The notes under the pieces: model-generated
What the model was told of the DNA's origin: nothing
The model's input: the letters and a program-made list of their open reading frames with translations, nothing else
Database searches by the model: none
Assembly (NCBI RefSeq): GCF_026242055.1
Contig: NZ_JAPJDL010000019.1
Span: forward strand, 1-64,000
Length of the DNA stretch: 64,000 nucleotides
Direction: 5' to 3'
Origin: Lentzea sp. NEAU-D7
GTDB lineage: Bacteria > Actinomycetota > Actinomycetes > Mycobacteriales > Pseudonocardiaceae
Shown here: in pieces, positions 42,878 through 52,383 of the stretch
Numbering within the stretch: position 1 is the stretch's first letter
Layout: each line of letters begins with the position of its first letter
Translations under genes and position numbers: made by a program

Positions 42878-45323
42878 CGAGTTCGACCGGGCGTGGTCAC
42901 GCGCTCGCGAGTCCGGATGATCATCTTGGTCGCGAGCCGAAGTCCCTGCCGCGCGTTGAGGTGCGGGAGGTACGCGCGGCTCACCGCGTTGGCGATGCGC
43001 GGCAGTGCCGCCGAGTCCGGATACGCCATGAACATCGGCTGGTAGGTCGGCTGGAACTTCGCCTTGAACGCGAACAGCGAGCGGAAGCCGTACACCGGCT
43101 CCAGCACCTGCCCGGTGAGGTCCAGGACGCGCTGCAACGCCCGCGGCCGTTCACCGCGGTCCAGCCGCGCGAGCGGTGCCCCGGACAGGCTCAGGAACCT
43201 CGCGCCCTCGGCCTGGAGCTGTTGTGCCGCCGAGGCGATCAGGAACTCCATCGAACCGCGGAAGCCGTGCGAGCGGCGGCGCATGAAGTCGAGCGTCCAC
43301 CCGACGACCTCGCCGTCGGCGTACACCGGCAGCCAGCTCGTGATGCCGTGCACCGTCCGGTCGCCGTCCACCGCCAGCAGGCAGCGGACCCGTCGCCGGC
43401 CAGCTCCTCCAGGCCTCCCAGAGTGAAACCCATCTCCGGCAGGCCCTTGTCCGCCACCCACTCCGCCGAGATCGAGCGGATCTGGTCCGTGATCGCGTAC
43501 GGCGCCTCGGCGTAGGTGCACCACTCGGCGGTGATCCCGGCCTTGGCGGCCTTGTTCAACGCCGTGCGCACGTCCTGCCACTTCTTGCCGGTGAAGCTCA
43601 GCTCGTCGAGCTCGATCACCGTGTCCTCGGCGACCTGCACCGCCGACCAGCCGAGCGTCTCCACCGCGGCCCGCGTCTCCGCGCCCACGCTGTAGAGGCA
43701 CGGCGTCCAGCCGTTGTGCGCGCAGAACTCCGCGAACCCGCGCACGGCGTCCAGCCGCGCCGGCCCGATCGGATCGCCGACCGTCAGCGCGATGGTCGCC
43801 ACCACGCGGTACGCGATGGCCGTCTCCCCGTCCGGCGTGAACCAGTACTGGTTGCCTCGCCACGTCGTCATGTACGACAACGACGAGCCGCCGTGACGCC
43901 GCATCAGCTGACGGGCGTGCTCCGCCGACTCCTCGCACGACGACGGCCACGTCCGCCACGACGCCATCAGCAGACCGGCCAGCACGATCAGCCAGAACAC
44001 GACGCCGGTGTACTCGAACAGCAGCGTGCCGGCGAACCCCTCGGCGGAGAACCGCAGCGGCACCAGGTCGAGGTAGCCGGGCGGCAGGAACCGCGTCGGC
44101 AGGTCCGCGAGCAGCGCGCCGAACCCGGGCTCCGGCGTGAACTGGTCGCGGACCAGGTACCCGCCGAAGACGTACAGCGCCGACAGCGACGCGACGCTGA
44201 TCGCCGTGAACCGCCAGAACCTCACGACGGCATGCCGAGGAAGACGCACGTCGAAATGCTTGCGCGTCAACAACAGCACCGCGGTGATCGCGAGCGGTGC
44301 GAGCATCGGCACACCGAACGAGACCGCCAGTTCCAGCACGCTCGCGTCCGGGAACTGCGCGACGTGCACGACGTACGAACCGATGAACGCCGCGAACGCC
44401 ACGTTGAACACGAGCGCCGCCCGCCACGCGAACCGCCGTCCGCGCCGCAGCCCTTCCGCCAGCACGAGCAGCAGCAACGCCGGCAGCAACGACATCACGA
44501 GCGCGGGGAACCGGCCGTACGACAGCTGGACCACCATCGTCCGGCACAGCTCGACCGCGTCCGAGGCGCACACCGCCTCGACGTCCTCCTGCGACGGCTG
44601 TGCGACCGCGACGACGTCCGCGAACCACCACAGCGGCCCGTTCGGGTACGGCGACATCATCGACACCACCGGCCCGAGCGCCGACGCCGCGAGCAGCAAC
44701 GCCACCAGCACCCGCGTCTCCTGCAGCGAACGCGCCTTGTGCACCGGCCCGCGCTTCAGGAACAACGCCCCGACCAGCAAACCGGCCACGCCACCGGACA
44801 GTCGGAGCAGATCTTCGAGCCAACCCGAGTACAGAGTAAGGACCAGCACCGACAAGATCGTCATCAGCCGGACGCGACGCTTCCACAGCGGCGGCATCCG
44901 GAACGTCAGAGCGAGTGCGAGCCCGACCCCGCCGATCGACGGCCCCGCCGCCGACTCGCCGATGAGCGACTCCATCCAGCCCCAGTGCAGGTCACCGCCG
45001 ACCAGCACCAGCCAGAGCCCGAGGAACGAGCCCAGCACGTGCGTGGTCAGGAAGATCACCGCGGTCCGCAGCGCGCCGAACTCGCGCTCCGCCAGCGGTC
45101 CGGTGACGGCCAGCAGCACCGTCGTCGCGAGGTAGCCCAGCAGGTCCATCGACCACAGCGCCGAGGTGAGCACCGCCCACCACGGGCTCCCGGTGCCGAA
45201 CCCGGTCCGCGTGAGCAGCTCGTCGCTCGCGCCGCCGATCGCCCCGGTCAACGCCCCGGCCGTCCAGAAGACGATGAGGAACGCGCACGTCAGAGGTGCG
45301 GTGCGGAACAGCCTGGCGATCAT
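42874..45323 (-). pseudogene. MprF-like phosphatidylglycerol lysyltransferase (DUF2156), frameshifted
   Basis: About 816 residues once joined. The N-terminal half has some 10-12 membrane spans with a rhomboid-like first part. The C-terminal half is the DUF2156 aminoacyl-transfer domain (YMTTWRGNQYWFTPDG, VGDPIGP, TGKKWQDVRTALNKAAKAG). The frame is broken at about 43386: LEELAGDGS should continue RCLLAVDGDRTVHG, but a single base is missing beside a GGACCC run. The last 170 residues, including FRGSMEFLIASAAQQL, continue intact in the other frame. The enzyme would add lysine or another amino acid to phosphatidylglycerol. One missing base may be a sequencing error. The start overlaps the esterase stop as ATGA. 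Confidence 0.85.
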
Positions 45324-46618
45324 CTGACCAACCCTGTTCGCTGCGCGAGCCACGGCAGCGACCCGAAGAGGCCCTCGCGGGCCATGTTCCAGTCGTGGTT
45401 GTTCGGCAGTTCTTTCCACTGCACGTCCATTCCGGCCTTCCGGCACGCCTCGAAGACCTCGGCGTCCGCCTTGCGGTACGTGACGTCGTCGCGTCCGGCG
45501 ACGACCATGCCCGCGGTCTGCGGGAATCGCTGGCGCGCGAGGACGTCCATCGGGTTGACCCGGACGAACGCGGCCTCGTCGCCGCCGAAAGCCGCCTTGA
45601 CCGTCTCCTGCCGCGTGCCCAGGGAGGGCTCGGGCTGGGGAGCGAGGGCGACGAAGTTGCCGTAGACGTCCGGCGCGCGCACGGCCAGCTGCACCGAGCA
45701 CGTGGCGCCCTGGGAGAAGCCCGCGACGGTCCACGACTCACGGCGCTCGTCCACGGTCAGCCGTTGCTTGATCCACGCGGGCACGTCCCGCGCCAGGTAC
45801 GTCTCCGACTGGCCCAGCCTCGAGTCGAGGCACAGCGGGTTCGCGGTCGACGTGCCGAGCTGGTCGACCACCACGACGATCGGCGCGAGCCCGTCGTGCT
45901 GACGCGCGTACGCGTCGAGGTTGTCGAGGATCCGTCCGCCGTCGAACCAGTCGCGGGGACTGCCCGGCTGGCCCGCCATCAGGACGATCACGGGCAGTCG
46001 CGGGCGCGGGGTCGTGTTGTAGGCGGGCGGCAGGTAGATCCACGCCGGCCGCGCCTTGAACGCGCCGGGGATCTCCGCCTCGGTGACCACGCCCTTGTCC
46101 GGGAGGCCATCCGGCCGCTTCCAGACGTCGGCGAGCTTCTGACCCGCGGGCACGTCGACGACACCCGTGGGCGGTGGAGCGGCGTCGTTCAGGTCGACCC
46201 TGTTGTTCTTGAAAACGTCCAGGAAGGCACGTGTGGTGGGGTACTGCCCGAAGTGGGCGTTCGTCGCGACCACCGCGCTCGCCGTCACGCTCAGCGCCAG
46301 GAGGACGCCGAAGACCCGTCCGCACCACCGGCCGGAGCGCAGCCGCACCGCCGCCAGCGTCAACGCCACCAGCGCCGCGCCCAGCCACACCGCCAGAACG
46401 GTCGGCAGCGGCTCCGGCCACGGTTTCCACACGTGGTCGACGACGAGCACGAGCCCGGTCGTCACGAGTGCGCACGTCAGCACGGCTATCGGCAGCACAC
46501 GGGCCCACCACGTCCGGTTCCTCCGGATCGCCAGGTACGTGAGGGCGAGCACGGCGGCGGCCGTGGCGAGCTTGGGGATCGGTCCGTTTATCAGAGACAG
46601 ATCCAACGGGCTGATCAT
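45320..46618 (-). CDS. Membrane-anchored esterase of the mycolyltransferase/esterase D fold
   Basis: 432 residues. Four hydrophobic segments fill residues 15-115. A linker is followed by an alpha/beta-hydrolase domain with the nucleophile Ser in AGFSQGATCS, an Asp in VVAGRDDVTY and a His in PNNHDWNMA. It lies directly upstream of the MprF-like gene and is coupled to it. Hydrolases beside aminoacyl-phosphatidylglycerol synthases can remove the amino acid again. That role is an inference from the neighbourhood; other esterase roles are possible. Confidence 0.88.
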   Translation of the reverse strand: MISPLDLSLINGPIPKLATAAAVLALTYLAIRRNRTWWARVLPIAVLTCALVTTGLVLVVDHVWKPWPEPLPTVLAVWLGAALVALTLAAVRLRSGRWCGRVFGVLLALSVTASAVVATNAHFGQYPTTRAFLDVFKNNRVDLNDAAPPPTGVVDVPAGQKLADVWKRPDGLPDKGVVTEAEIPGAFKARPAWIYLPPAYNTTPRPRLPVIVLMAGQPGSPRDWFDGGRILDNLDAYARQHDGLAPIVVVVDQLGTSTANPLCLDSRLGQSETYLARDVPAWIKQRLTVDERRESWTVAGFSQGATCSVQLAVRAPDVYGNFVALAPQPEPSLGTRQETVKAAFGGDEAAFVRVNPMDVLARQRFPQTAGMVVAGRDDVTYRKADAEVFEACRKAGMDVQWKELPNNHDWNMAREGLFGSLPWLAQRTGLVR

Positions 46619-46708
46619 GCCCTCGATGCTTCAGGAAGTCTTCAGGAAGCACATCGGATGTTGGTCTCGTTCAGAGCCGTGAACATCAGCCTGAAGAATG
46701 ACAACCCC

Positions 46709-47647
46709 TCAGCCGTTCGACGCGTCGCGCCACGCGTTCGTCAGCACCCGCAGGGCGTCCGGATGCTCGGCGATCTCCGCGGCGCGGGACAAATCGGACT
46801 CCGCCATCCCCAGTTCCCGCAACGAGGTCGACGCGCCGAACCGGGTGGCCGTCTCGTGGACGCGGGCGGCCAGATCGGACGGTGCCGTGTGGGCAAGCAG
46901 CGCCGTGTGGGTGGCGGCGTGCGGCAAACCGAACGTACCGCCCAAAACGTGCGCGAGCTTGTGGTGCAGTCCCATGGGGACGGACGCGAGGCACGTGCCC
47001 GCGAGCCACGCCGAGGACAGCAGCTCGGTCCGCGCCTCCACAGTGGACGGGTTTCCGCTCAAAGCGTGCAAAACGCCCTCGATCGCCCTGGTCGCGATGG
47101 CGTCGATCAGCGGGTTCTCGTTCCCTCGGGCGGCGACGGCGTGCGCGAGAGAGTTGAGCGCGCTCGTCACCGTGACGTCGAGCGGCAGGTCCAGCGTGAG
47201 GTCGACGTCGTAGATCACCGTGTCCGGTTGGATCGCCGGGTCGCGCCGCGTCTTCTTCCTCCCCGACGCCGTCTCGCCGAGCACTTGTGTGACCTCGGAG
47301 CCCGCGTAGGTCGTCGGGATGATGATCTGCGGTACGCCCGCACGCACCGAGAGCGCTTTCGACAGCCCGGTGCTCGACCCACCGCCGACCGACACGATGC
47401 AGTCCGCGCCGTGTTCGTCCAACGACGCGAGCGCGCGCTCCGTGACCTCGACCGGCGTGTGCATGACCGCACCGGTGAACCGGGTGGCCAGCAGCGGGCC
47501 GAGTTCGGCGGCCACCTCGTCGCCACCGTGCCGGGCGATCAACAGCACTCGCCGCGCCCCCAAGCGCTCGGCCTCGGCTCGCACGGAGGAGACGGTGCCG
47601 CGGCCGAAGACGACGCGGGTGCGGCCGGGTTCGAAGGTGAAGCTCAC
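46709..47647 (-). CDS. Iron-containing alcohol dehydrogenase family, maleylacetate reductase-like
   Basis: 312 residues. The N-terminal NAD domain has VSVGGGSSTGLSKALS and IIIPTTYAGSEVT, as in maleylacetate reductases. The metal-binding histidines lie in LNSLAHAVAA, MGLHHKLAHVLGG and LPHAATH. GTG 47647 places the usual first strand (FTFEPGRTRVVFG) at the N-terminus. It reduces maleylacetate to 3-oxoadipate in the known enzymes. No hydroxyquinol or chlorocatechol genes surround it, so the substrate here is uncertain. Confidence 0.88.
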   Translation of the reverse strand: MSFTFEPGRTRVVFGRGTVSSVRAEAERLGARRVLLIARHGGDEVAAELGPLLATRFTGAVMHTPVEVTERALASLDEHGADCIVSVGGGSSTGLSKALSVRAGVPQIIIPTTYAGSEVTQVLGETASGRKKTRRDPAIQPDTVIYDVDLTLDLPLDVTVTSALNSLAHAVAARGNENPLIDAIATRAIEGVLHALSGNPSTVEARTELLSSAWLAGTCLASVPMGLHHKLAHVLGGTFGLPHAATHTALLAHTAPSDLAARVHETATRFGASTSLRELGMAESDLSRAAEIAEHPDALRVLTNAWRDASNG

Positions 47648-47668
47648 GAGGAACGAATATTCGTGAGC
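47642..47668. promoter_or_regulatory. Nested inverted repeats at the start of the maleylacetate reductase-like gene
   Basis: ACGAATATTCGT (47653-47664) is a perfect 12-base palindrome, AT-rich against a GC-rich background. It is nested beside a 7-base inverted repeat GCTCACG / CGTGAGC (47642-47668). It lies 6 bases upstream of the GTG start codon on the minus strand. It is a likely operator, with the regulator unknown. Confidence 0.5.
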
Positions 47669-47748
47669 GGAGTCCCCGGCGCAACACCGGAGGGTCAAGC
47701 CTTTCGGCTCTGACGAGGAGACTTCGTCACTCCTTAGCGTGAATCTTC

Positions 47749-49599
47749 ATGAAGCGTGTTCGTGTTGTAGTGGCGTTAGCAGGGGCCCTGACCCTGACGC
47801 CAATCCCTGCCACAGCGGCGACACCAGCGTTCAGCCTGTCCGGAGGCGTGACCACGCCGATCCACTCGATGGCCGACGCGGTCCGCGAGACGGTCTACGT
47901 CGACTCCGGGCTCGACCTCGACGGCAACGGCACCCGGGACCGGGTGGCGGCCGACATCATCAGGCCGTCCACGACCGGGCGCGTGCCCGTGATCATGGAC
48001 GCCAGCCCCTACTACCAGAGCGCCGGGCGCGGCAACGAGAGCGAGGTCAAGACCTACGACTCCGCCGGGGTGCCGGTCAAGTTCCCGCTCTTCTACGACA
48101 ACTACTTCGTGCCGCGCGGCTACGCGGTCGTGCTGGTCGACTTCCTCGGCACGAACCGGTCGCGCGGCTGCGTCGACGTCGGCGGTCAGTCGGAGATCGC
48201 CTCCGGCACGGCCGTGATCGACTGGCTGAACGGCCGGCGCACCGGCTACTCGTCCCTGACCGGCACCACCACGAAGAGCGCGTCGTGGTCGACCGGCGCC
48301 GTCGGCATGATCGGCAAGTCGTGGGACGGCTCGATCGCGAACGGCGTCGCGGCGACCGGCGTCGACGGGCTGAAGACCATCGTGCCGATCGCGGCCATCA
48401 GCTCCTGGTACGACTGGTTCCGCTCGGACGGCGTCGCCTACCCCGGCTACAGCTCGCCGACCGGCCTGGGTTCGCAGTTCGAGAACACCAACGCGCGCTC
48501 ACGGTGTGGTGCGGTGCGCACGCAGATGACGAACGGTTCGCCCGCCAACGGCGACTACACGGCGATGTGGCAAGCGCGTGACTTCGTGCGCAAGGCGTCG
48601 AACGTGAAGGCGTCGATCTTTGCGATCCACGGGCTGAACGACCTCAACGTGAAGACTTTGCAGTACGGCCAGTTCTGGGACGCGGTGCCCGCGACGGTGC
48701 CGAAGAAGCTGTGGTTCTCGCAGACGGCGCACGTCGACCCGTTCGACTTCCGGCGCAGTGAGTGGGTCCCGACGCTGCACCGGTGGTTCGACCGCTGGCT
48801 GCTGAACGTGCAGAACGGCATCGAGAACGAACCGCAGGTGTCGGCGGAACGCGCGCCCAACCAGTGGGCGGACGACCAGACGTGGCCCCCCGCGGGCACC
48901 GTCAGCACCGTGTTGCGTCCTTCTTCTTCGGGACTCGGCACGACGCCCGGCACGGGTACGTCGGCGTTCACCGACAACGGCAGCGGTACGCCGTCGAACT
49001 GGCTTTCCGGCTCGAACACCGGAAGGGCGATCTACTCGACGGCGCCGCTGACCTCCGACCTGCGCATCGCGGGCACGTCCTCGATCACGGTGGGGGTGTC
49101 GTCCTCGACGCCGACCGCTCACCTCACGGCGTACCTCGTCGACTACGGGCCGGCGACGGTGCGGACCGGCGAGGGCATCCGGACCCTGACCACGGAGTCG
49201 TGCTGGGGAGAGAGCCGCACGGGCGATGACGCCTGTTATCGCGACACGGAGGCGACGACGGGCAACGTCGACGCGCAGATCATCGCGCGCGGCTGGGCGG
49301 ATCTCGCGAACTACCAGTCCCTCTTGGCTCCGAGCACCATCACGCCGGGAACCAAGTACCGCATGACGTTCCGACTGTCCACAACGGACCATCTGGTCAA
49401 GGCGGGACATCGTCTCGGCCTGGTCGTCGGCGGTACCGACTCGACCGCGATCGTGCGGCCGAGCCAGCTGCCGAGGCTGACCGTCGACCTGGCGGACACG
49501 TCGGTGCGGATCCCGCTGAAGGGCTCGGTGCCGGCCGCCTCGTCCGCTCCGCTCGTCGCCGACAGCGTTTCCGCTGGTACGAAGGGCGCGTTGGGCTAG
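47749..49599 (+). CDS. Secreted Xaa-Pro dipeptidyl-peptidase (S15 / CocE-NonD family)
   Basis: 616 residues with a signal peptide cut near ATAATPAF. The alpha/beta-hydrolase domain has the nucleophile Ser in MIGKSWDGSIAN, Asp in HGLNDLNV and His in TAHVDPF. The C-terminal jelly-roll domain ends with the Xaa-Pro peptidase pattern (YRMTFRLSTTDHLVKAGHRL). It releases Xaa-Pro dipeptides outside the cell. The size and domain order match actinomycete S15 peptidases. It is a single-gene unit. Confidence 0.93.
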   Translation: MKRVRVVVALAGALTLTPIPATAATPAFSLSGGVTTPIHSMADAVRETVYVDSGLDLDGNGTRDRVAADIIRPSTTGRVPVIMDASPYYQSAGRGNESEVKTYDSAGVPVKFPLFYDNYFVPRGYAVVLVDFLGTNRSRGCVDVGGQSEIASGTAVIDWLNGRRTGYSSLTGTTTKSASWSTGAVGMIGKSWDGSIANGVAATGVDGLKTIVPIAAISSWYDWFRSDGVAYPGYSSPTGLGSQFENTNARSRCGAVRTQMTNGSPANGDYTAMWQARDFVRKASNVKASIFAIHGLNDLNVKTLQYGQFWDAVPATVPKKLWFSQTAHVDPFDFRRSEWVPTLHRWFDRWLLNVQNGIENEPQVSAERAPNQWADDQTWPPAGTVSTVLRPSSSGLGTTPGTGTSAFTDNGSGTPSNWLSGSNTGRAIYSTAPLTSDLRIAGTSSITVGVSSSTPTAHLTAYLVDYGPATVRTGEGIRTLTTESCWGESRTGDDACYRDTEATTGNVDAQIIARGWADLANYQSLLAPSTITPGTKYRMTFRLSTTDHLVKAGHRLGLVVGGTDSTAIVRPSQLPRLTVDLADTSVRIPLKGSVPAASSAPLVADSVSAGTKGALG

Positions 49600-49638
49600 C
49601 GAACCGGACTGTCGGTGCTGCTCGCTAGCATCGGCGCC

Positions 49639-51633
49639 ATGGGTTCAACCGACGGCGTCGTTCTCGAGGACGCGCTGCAGATCCTGCAGCGCGTCTTCGG
49701 GTACCCCGAGTTCCGCGGCGACCAGGCCGCCATCGTCGAGCACGTGGTCGCGGGTGGCGACGCGCTCGTGCTCATGCCGACCGGCGGTGGCAAGTCCCTG
49801 TGCTACCAGGTGCCCTCGCTGGTGCGGCCCGGCACGGGGGTGGTGATCTCGCCGCTCATCGCGCTGATGCAGGACCAGGTGGACGCGCTGCGGGCCCTCG
49901 GCGTGCGCGCGGGCTTCCTGAACTCGTCGCTGTCCTGGGACGAACGCCGGACGGTCGAGGCCGAGTTCGTGGCCGGCGAGCTCGACCTGCTCTACCTGGC
50001 GCCGGAGCGGCTGACGTCCGAGGCGACGCTGCGCCTGCTGGAACAGGGTGAGATCGCGCTGTTCGCGATCGACGAGGCCCACTGCGTCTCCCAGTGGGGC
50101 CACGACTTCCGGCCCGACTACCTCTCGCTCACGCACCTGCACGAGCGCTGGCCGAAGGTGCCGCGGATCGCGCTCACCGCCACGGCCACGGAGGCGACGC
50201 GCCAGGAGATCCTCACGCGCCTGGAGCTGACCGACGGGCGGCAGTTCGTCTCCAGCTTCGACCGGCCGAACATCCAGTACCGCATCGTTCCCAAGAAGGA
50301 GCCGAAGAAGCAGCTGCTGGACCTGCTGCGCGGCGAGCACCAGGGCGACGCGGGCATCGTCTACTGCCTGTCCCGCGCCTCGGTGGAGAAGACGGCGGAG
50401 TTCCTGGTCGCCAACGGGATTCCCGCGCTGCCCTACCACGCGGGGCTCGACTCGTCGGTCCGCCAGCGCAACCAGGCCCGCTTCCTGCGGGAGGACGGCC
50501 TGGTCATGGTCGCCACCATCGCGTTCGGCATGGGCATCGACAAGCCGGACGTCCGCTTCGTCGCCCACCTCGACCTGCCGAAGTCGGTCGAGGGCTACTA
50601 CCAGGAGACGGGCCGCGCCGGTCGCGACGGCCTGCCGTCCACCGCCTGGCTCGCCTACGGCCTGCAGGACGTGGTGCAGCAGCGCAAGATGATCGAGTCG
50701 TCGGAAGGCGACCTGGCGTTCCGCCGCCGATCGCAGATGCACCTCGACGCGATGCTCGCCCTCTGCGAGACGGTCACGTGCCGCCGCACCAGGCTCCTGG
50801 AGTACTTCAACGAGTCCGGTGTCCCGTGCGGCAACTGCGACACCTGCCTGACCCCGCCCGAGGCGTGGGACGGCACGGTCGCCGCGCAGAAGGTCCTGTC
50901 CACGGTCTACCGGCTGCGCAAGGAGCGCAACCAGAAGTTCGGTGCCGGTCAGGCCATCGACATCCTGCTGGGCCGCAAGACCGCCAAGGTCATCCAGTTC
51001 GACCACGACCAGCTCAGCACCTTCGGCATCGGCGAGGACCTGAGCGAGGGCGAGTGGCGCGGCGTGGTCCGCCAGCTCCTCGCACAGGGCCTGCTGGCCG
51101 TCGAGGGCGAGTACTCGACGCTCGTCCTCACCGAGGCGAGCGCCGAGGTCCTCAGCCGCAAGCGCGAAGTCAAGATGCGCAAGGACCCGACGCCCACCCG
51201 CTCGACGACGCGCACGGCGTCCTCCCCGTCCGGCGCGGCCAAGGTGAAGATCGACCTCCCGGCCGACGCGGGCCCGCTCTTCGAGGCGCTGCGCGAGTGG
51301 AGGGCCGGTCAAGCCCGCGAGCAGGGCGTCCCGGCCTACGTGATCTTCCACGACGCCACGCTGAAGTCCATCGCGGCGTCGCGTCCCGGCTCCCTCACCG
51401 CCCTGGGCGCGGTGAGCGGTGTCGGCCAGGCGAAGCTCACGAAGTACGGCGAGCAGATCCTGGAGGTGGTGGCGGCCGGCGGTGCCGCACCGGAAGCCGC
51501 CGCGCCTGCCGCGGTCCAGGCCCCCAGGTCCAAGCCGAAGCCTCCGAGTTCCGGCGGTGCCGCATGGGGCTCGGGCGACGCCGTGGACGAGTGGCCGGAG
51601 CCGGAGGAGCCGGACGAGCCGATGGACTGGTGA
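49639..51633 (+). CDS. recQ: ATP-dependent DNA helicase RecQ
   Basis: 664-residue RecQ helicase. Motif I is LMPTGGGKSLCYQ, motif II DEAHC in AIDEAHCVSQWGHDFRPDY, and motif VI ETGRAGRDGLPS. The zinc-binding RQC part shows CRRTRLLEYFNES and PCGNCDTC. An HRDC domain lies near residues 545-610 (ALREWRAGQAREQGVPAYV). An acidic tail ends EWPEPEEPDEPMDW, perhaps a contact site for SSB. It unwinds DNA 3'-5' in recombination repair. ATG 49639 places the standard N-terminus. Confidence 0.96.
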   Translation: MGSTDGVVLEDALQILQRVFGYPEFRGDQAAIVEHVVAGGDALVLMPTGGGKSLCYQVPSLVRPGTGVVISPLIALMQDQVDALRALGVRAGFLNSSLSWDERRTVEAEFVAGELDLLYLAPERLTSEATLRLLEQGEIALFAIDEAHCVSQWGHDFRPDYLSLTHLHERWPKVPRIALTATATEATRQEILTRLELTDGRQFVSSFDRPNIQYRIVPKKEPKKQLLDLLRGEHQGDAGIVYCLSRASVEKTAEFLVANGIPALPYHAGLDSSVRQRNQARFLREDGLVMVATIAFGMGIDKPDVRFVAHLDLPKSVEGYYQETGRAGRDGLPSTAWLAYGLQDVVQQRKMIESSEGDLAFRRRSQMHLDAMLALCETVTCRRTRLLEYFNESGVPCGNCDTCLTPPEAWDGTVAAQKVLSTVYRLRKERNQKFGAGQAIDILLGRKTAKVIQFDHDQLSTFGIGEDLSEGEWRGVVRQLLAQGLLAVEGEYSTLVLTEASAEVLSRKREVKMRKDPTPTRSTTRTASSPSGAAKVKIDLPADAGPLFEALREWRAGQAREQGVPAYVIFHDATLKSIAASRPGSLTALGAVSGVGQAKLTKYGEQILEVVAAGGAAPEAAAPAAVQAPRSKPKPPSSGGAAWGSGDAVDEWPEPEEPDEPMDW

Positions 51634-51638
51634 CCGGG

Positions 51639-52340
51639 TCAGGTCACCTTCTCGATCTGCACCCGCTTGATCACGCTCTTCCCCGGCTCGCCGACGAGGT
51701 CGAAGGCAGCGCTGTTCAACACGACGCAGGCCGGCCCGACGCCGATCACGCGAACGGTCGTCTGCTTTCCGTTGTCGAGATTGGTGACCCGCACCGAGGT
51801 TCCGATCGGGAGCTGCGCCGAGAACGCGCCAGGCGCCCCGCCGACCGCCGACAACCCGACGGTCGCGCCGTCGCAGACGACCTGCCCGACTGTTCCTGAA
51901 GCCCGCACCCGAGAAACGGGGGTGCGGGTGGTGGGTACCGGTGCCGGCGCGTTTCCGACGATCTCCACCCGAATGCGCCGGAGAACGCTTTCCGCGTCGC
52001 TGGTCTCGGCGGACGAGAGCGAGTCGAATGCCGCTGCGTTCAGAACAGCGCAGCCGGTCGAGCGACCGGTGACCGAGACGGTGATCACCCGCCCGTTGGC
52101 GGGATTCGTGACCCGCAGCAGCGTGCCGACGGGGAACTTGTCCGACAGTGCGGTCGCCGGCCCTTTGGCGCTCGTCGTCCTCACCTGCTGCCCACCGCAC
52201 ACCTCTTTGCCCGCCACCCCCGGCTGCGACGACGAGCCACCGGAACCGGCGAGAGCGAAGGCCGTACCCCCGATGGCCGCGACGACCGAGAAGACCCCGG
52301 CACCCGCGATCCAGCCCTTCGACCAGCGCATGCGCAACAC
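51639..52340 (-). CDS. Exported protein with two RlpA-like double-psi beta-barrel repeats
   Basis: 233 residues. A signal anchor (AGAGVFSVVAAIGGTAFALAG) precedes two homologous repeats. Each starts with a Cys-containing strand (EVCGGQQV; QVVCDGATV) and continues FPVGTLLRVTNPANGR or LPIGTSVRVTNLDNGK. Each ends CAVLNAAAFDSL or CVVLNSAAFDLV. The pattern matches the double-psi barrel of RlpA and expansin-like proteins. The DRGP segment with the catalytic aspartate reads GRSTG and GVGPA, so a binding role is more likely. The two cysteines of each repeat may pair. Confidence 0.75.
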   Translation of the reverse strand: MLRMRWSKGWIAGAGVFSVVAAIGGTAFALAGSGGSSSQPGVAGKEVCGGQQVRTTSAKGPATALSDKFPVGTLLRVTNPANGRVITVSVTGRSTGCAVLNAAAFDSLSSAETSDAESVLRRIRVEIVGNAPAPVPTTRTPVSRVRASGTVGQVVCDGATVGLSAVGGAPGAFSAQLPIGTSVRVTNLDNGKQTTVRVIGVGPACVVLNSAAFDLVGEPGKSVIKRVQIEKVT

Positions 52341-52383
52341 CCGACCTTTCTTCCAGGCCGTACGGCCCGCAGATCGGGAAGGT

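Noticed and set aside
46709-47647. Aromatic (hydroxyquinol) degradation locus
   Set aside because: No ring-cleavage dioxygenase or hydroxylase genes are adjacent to the reductase-like gene.
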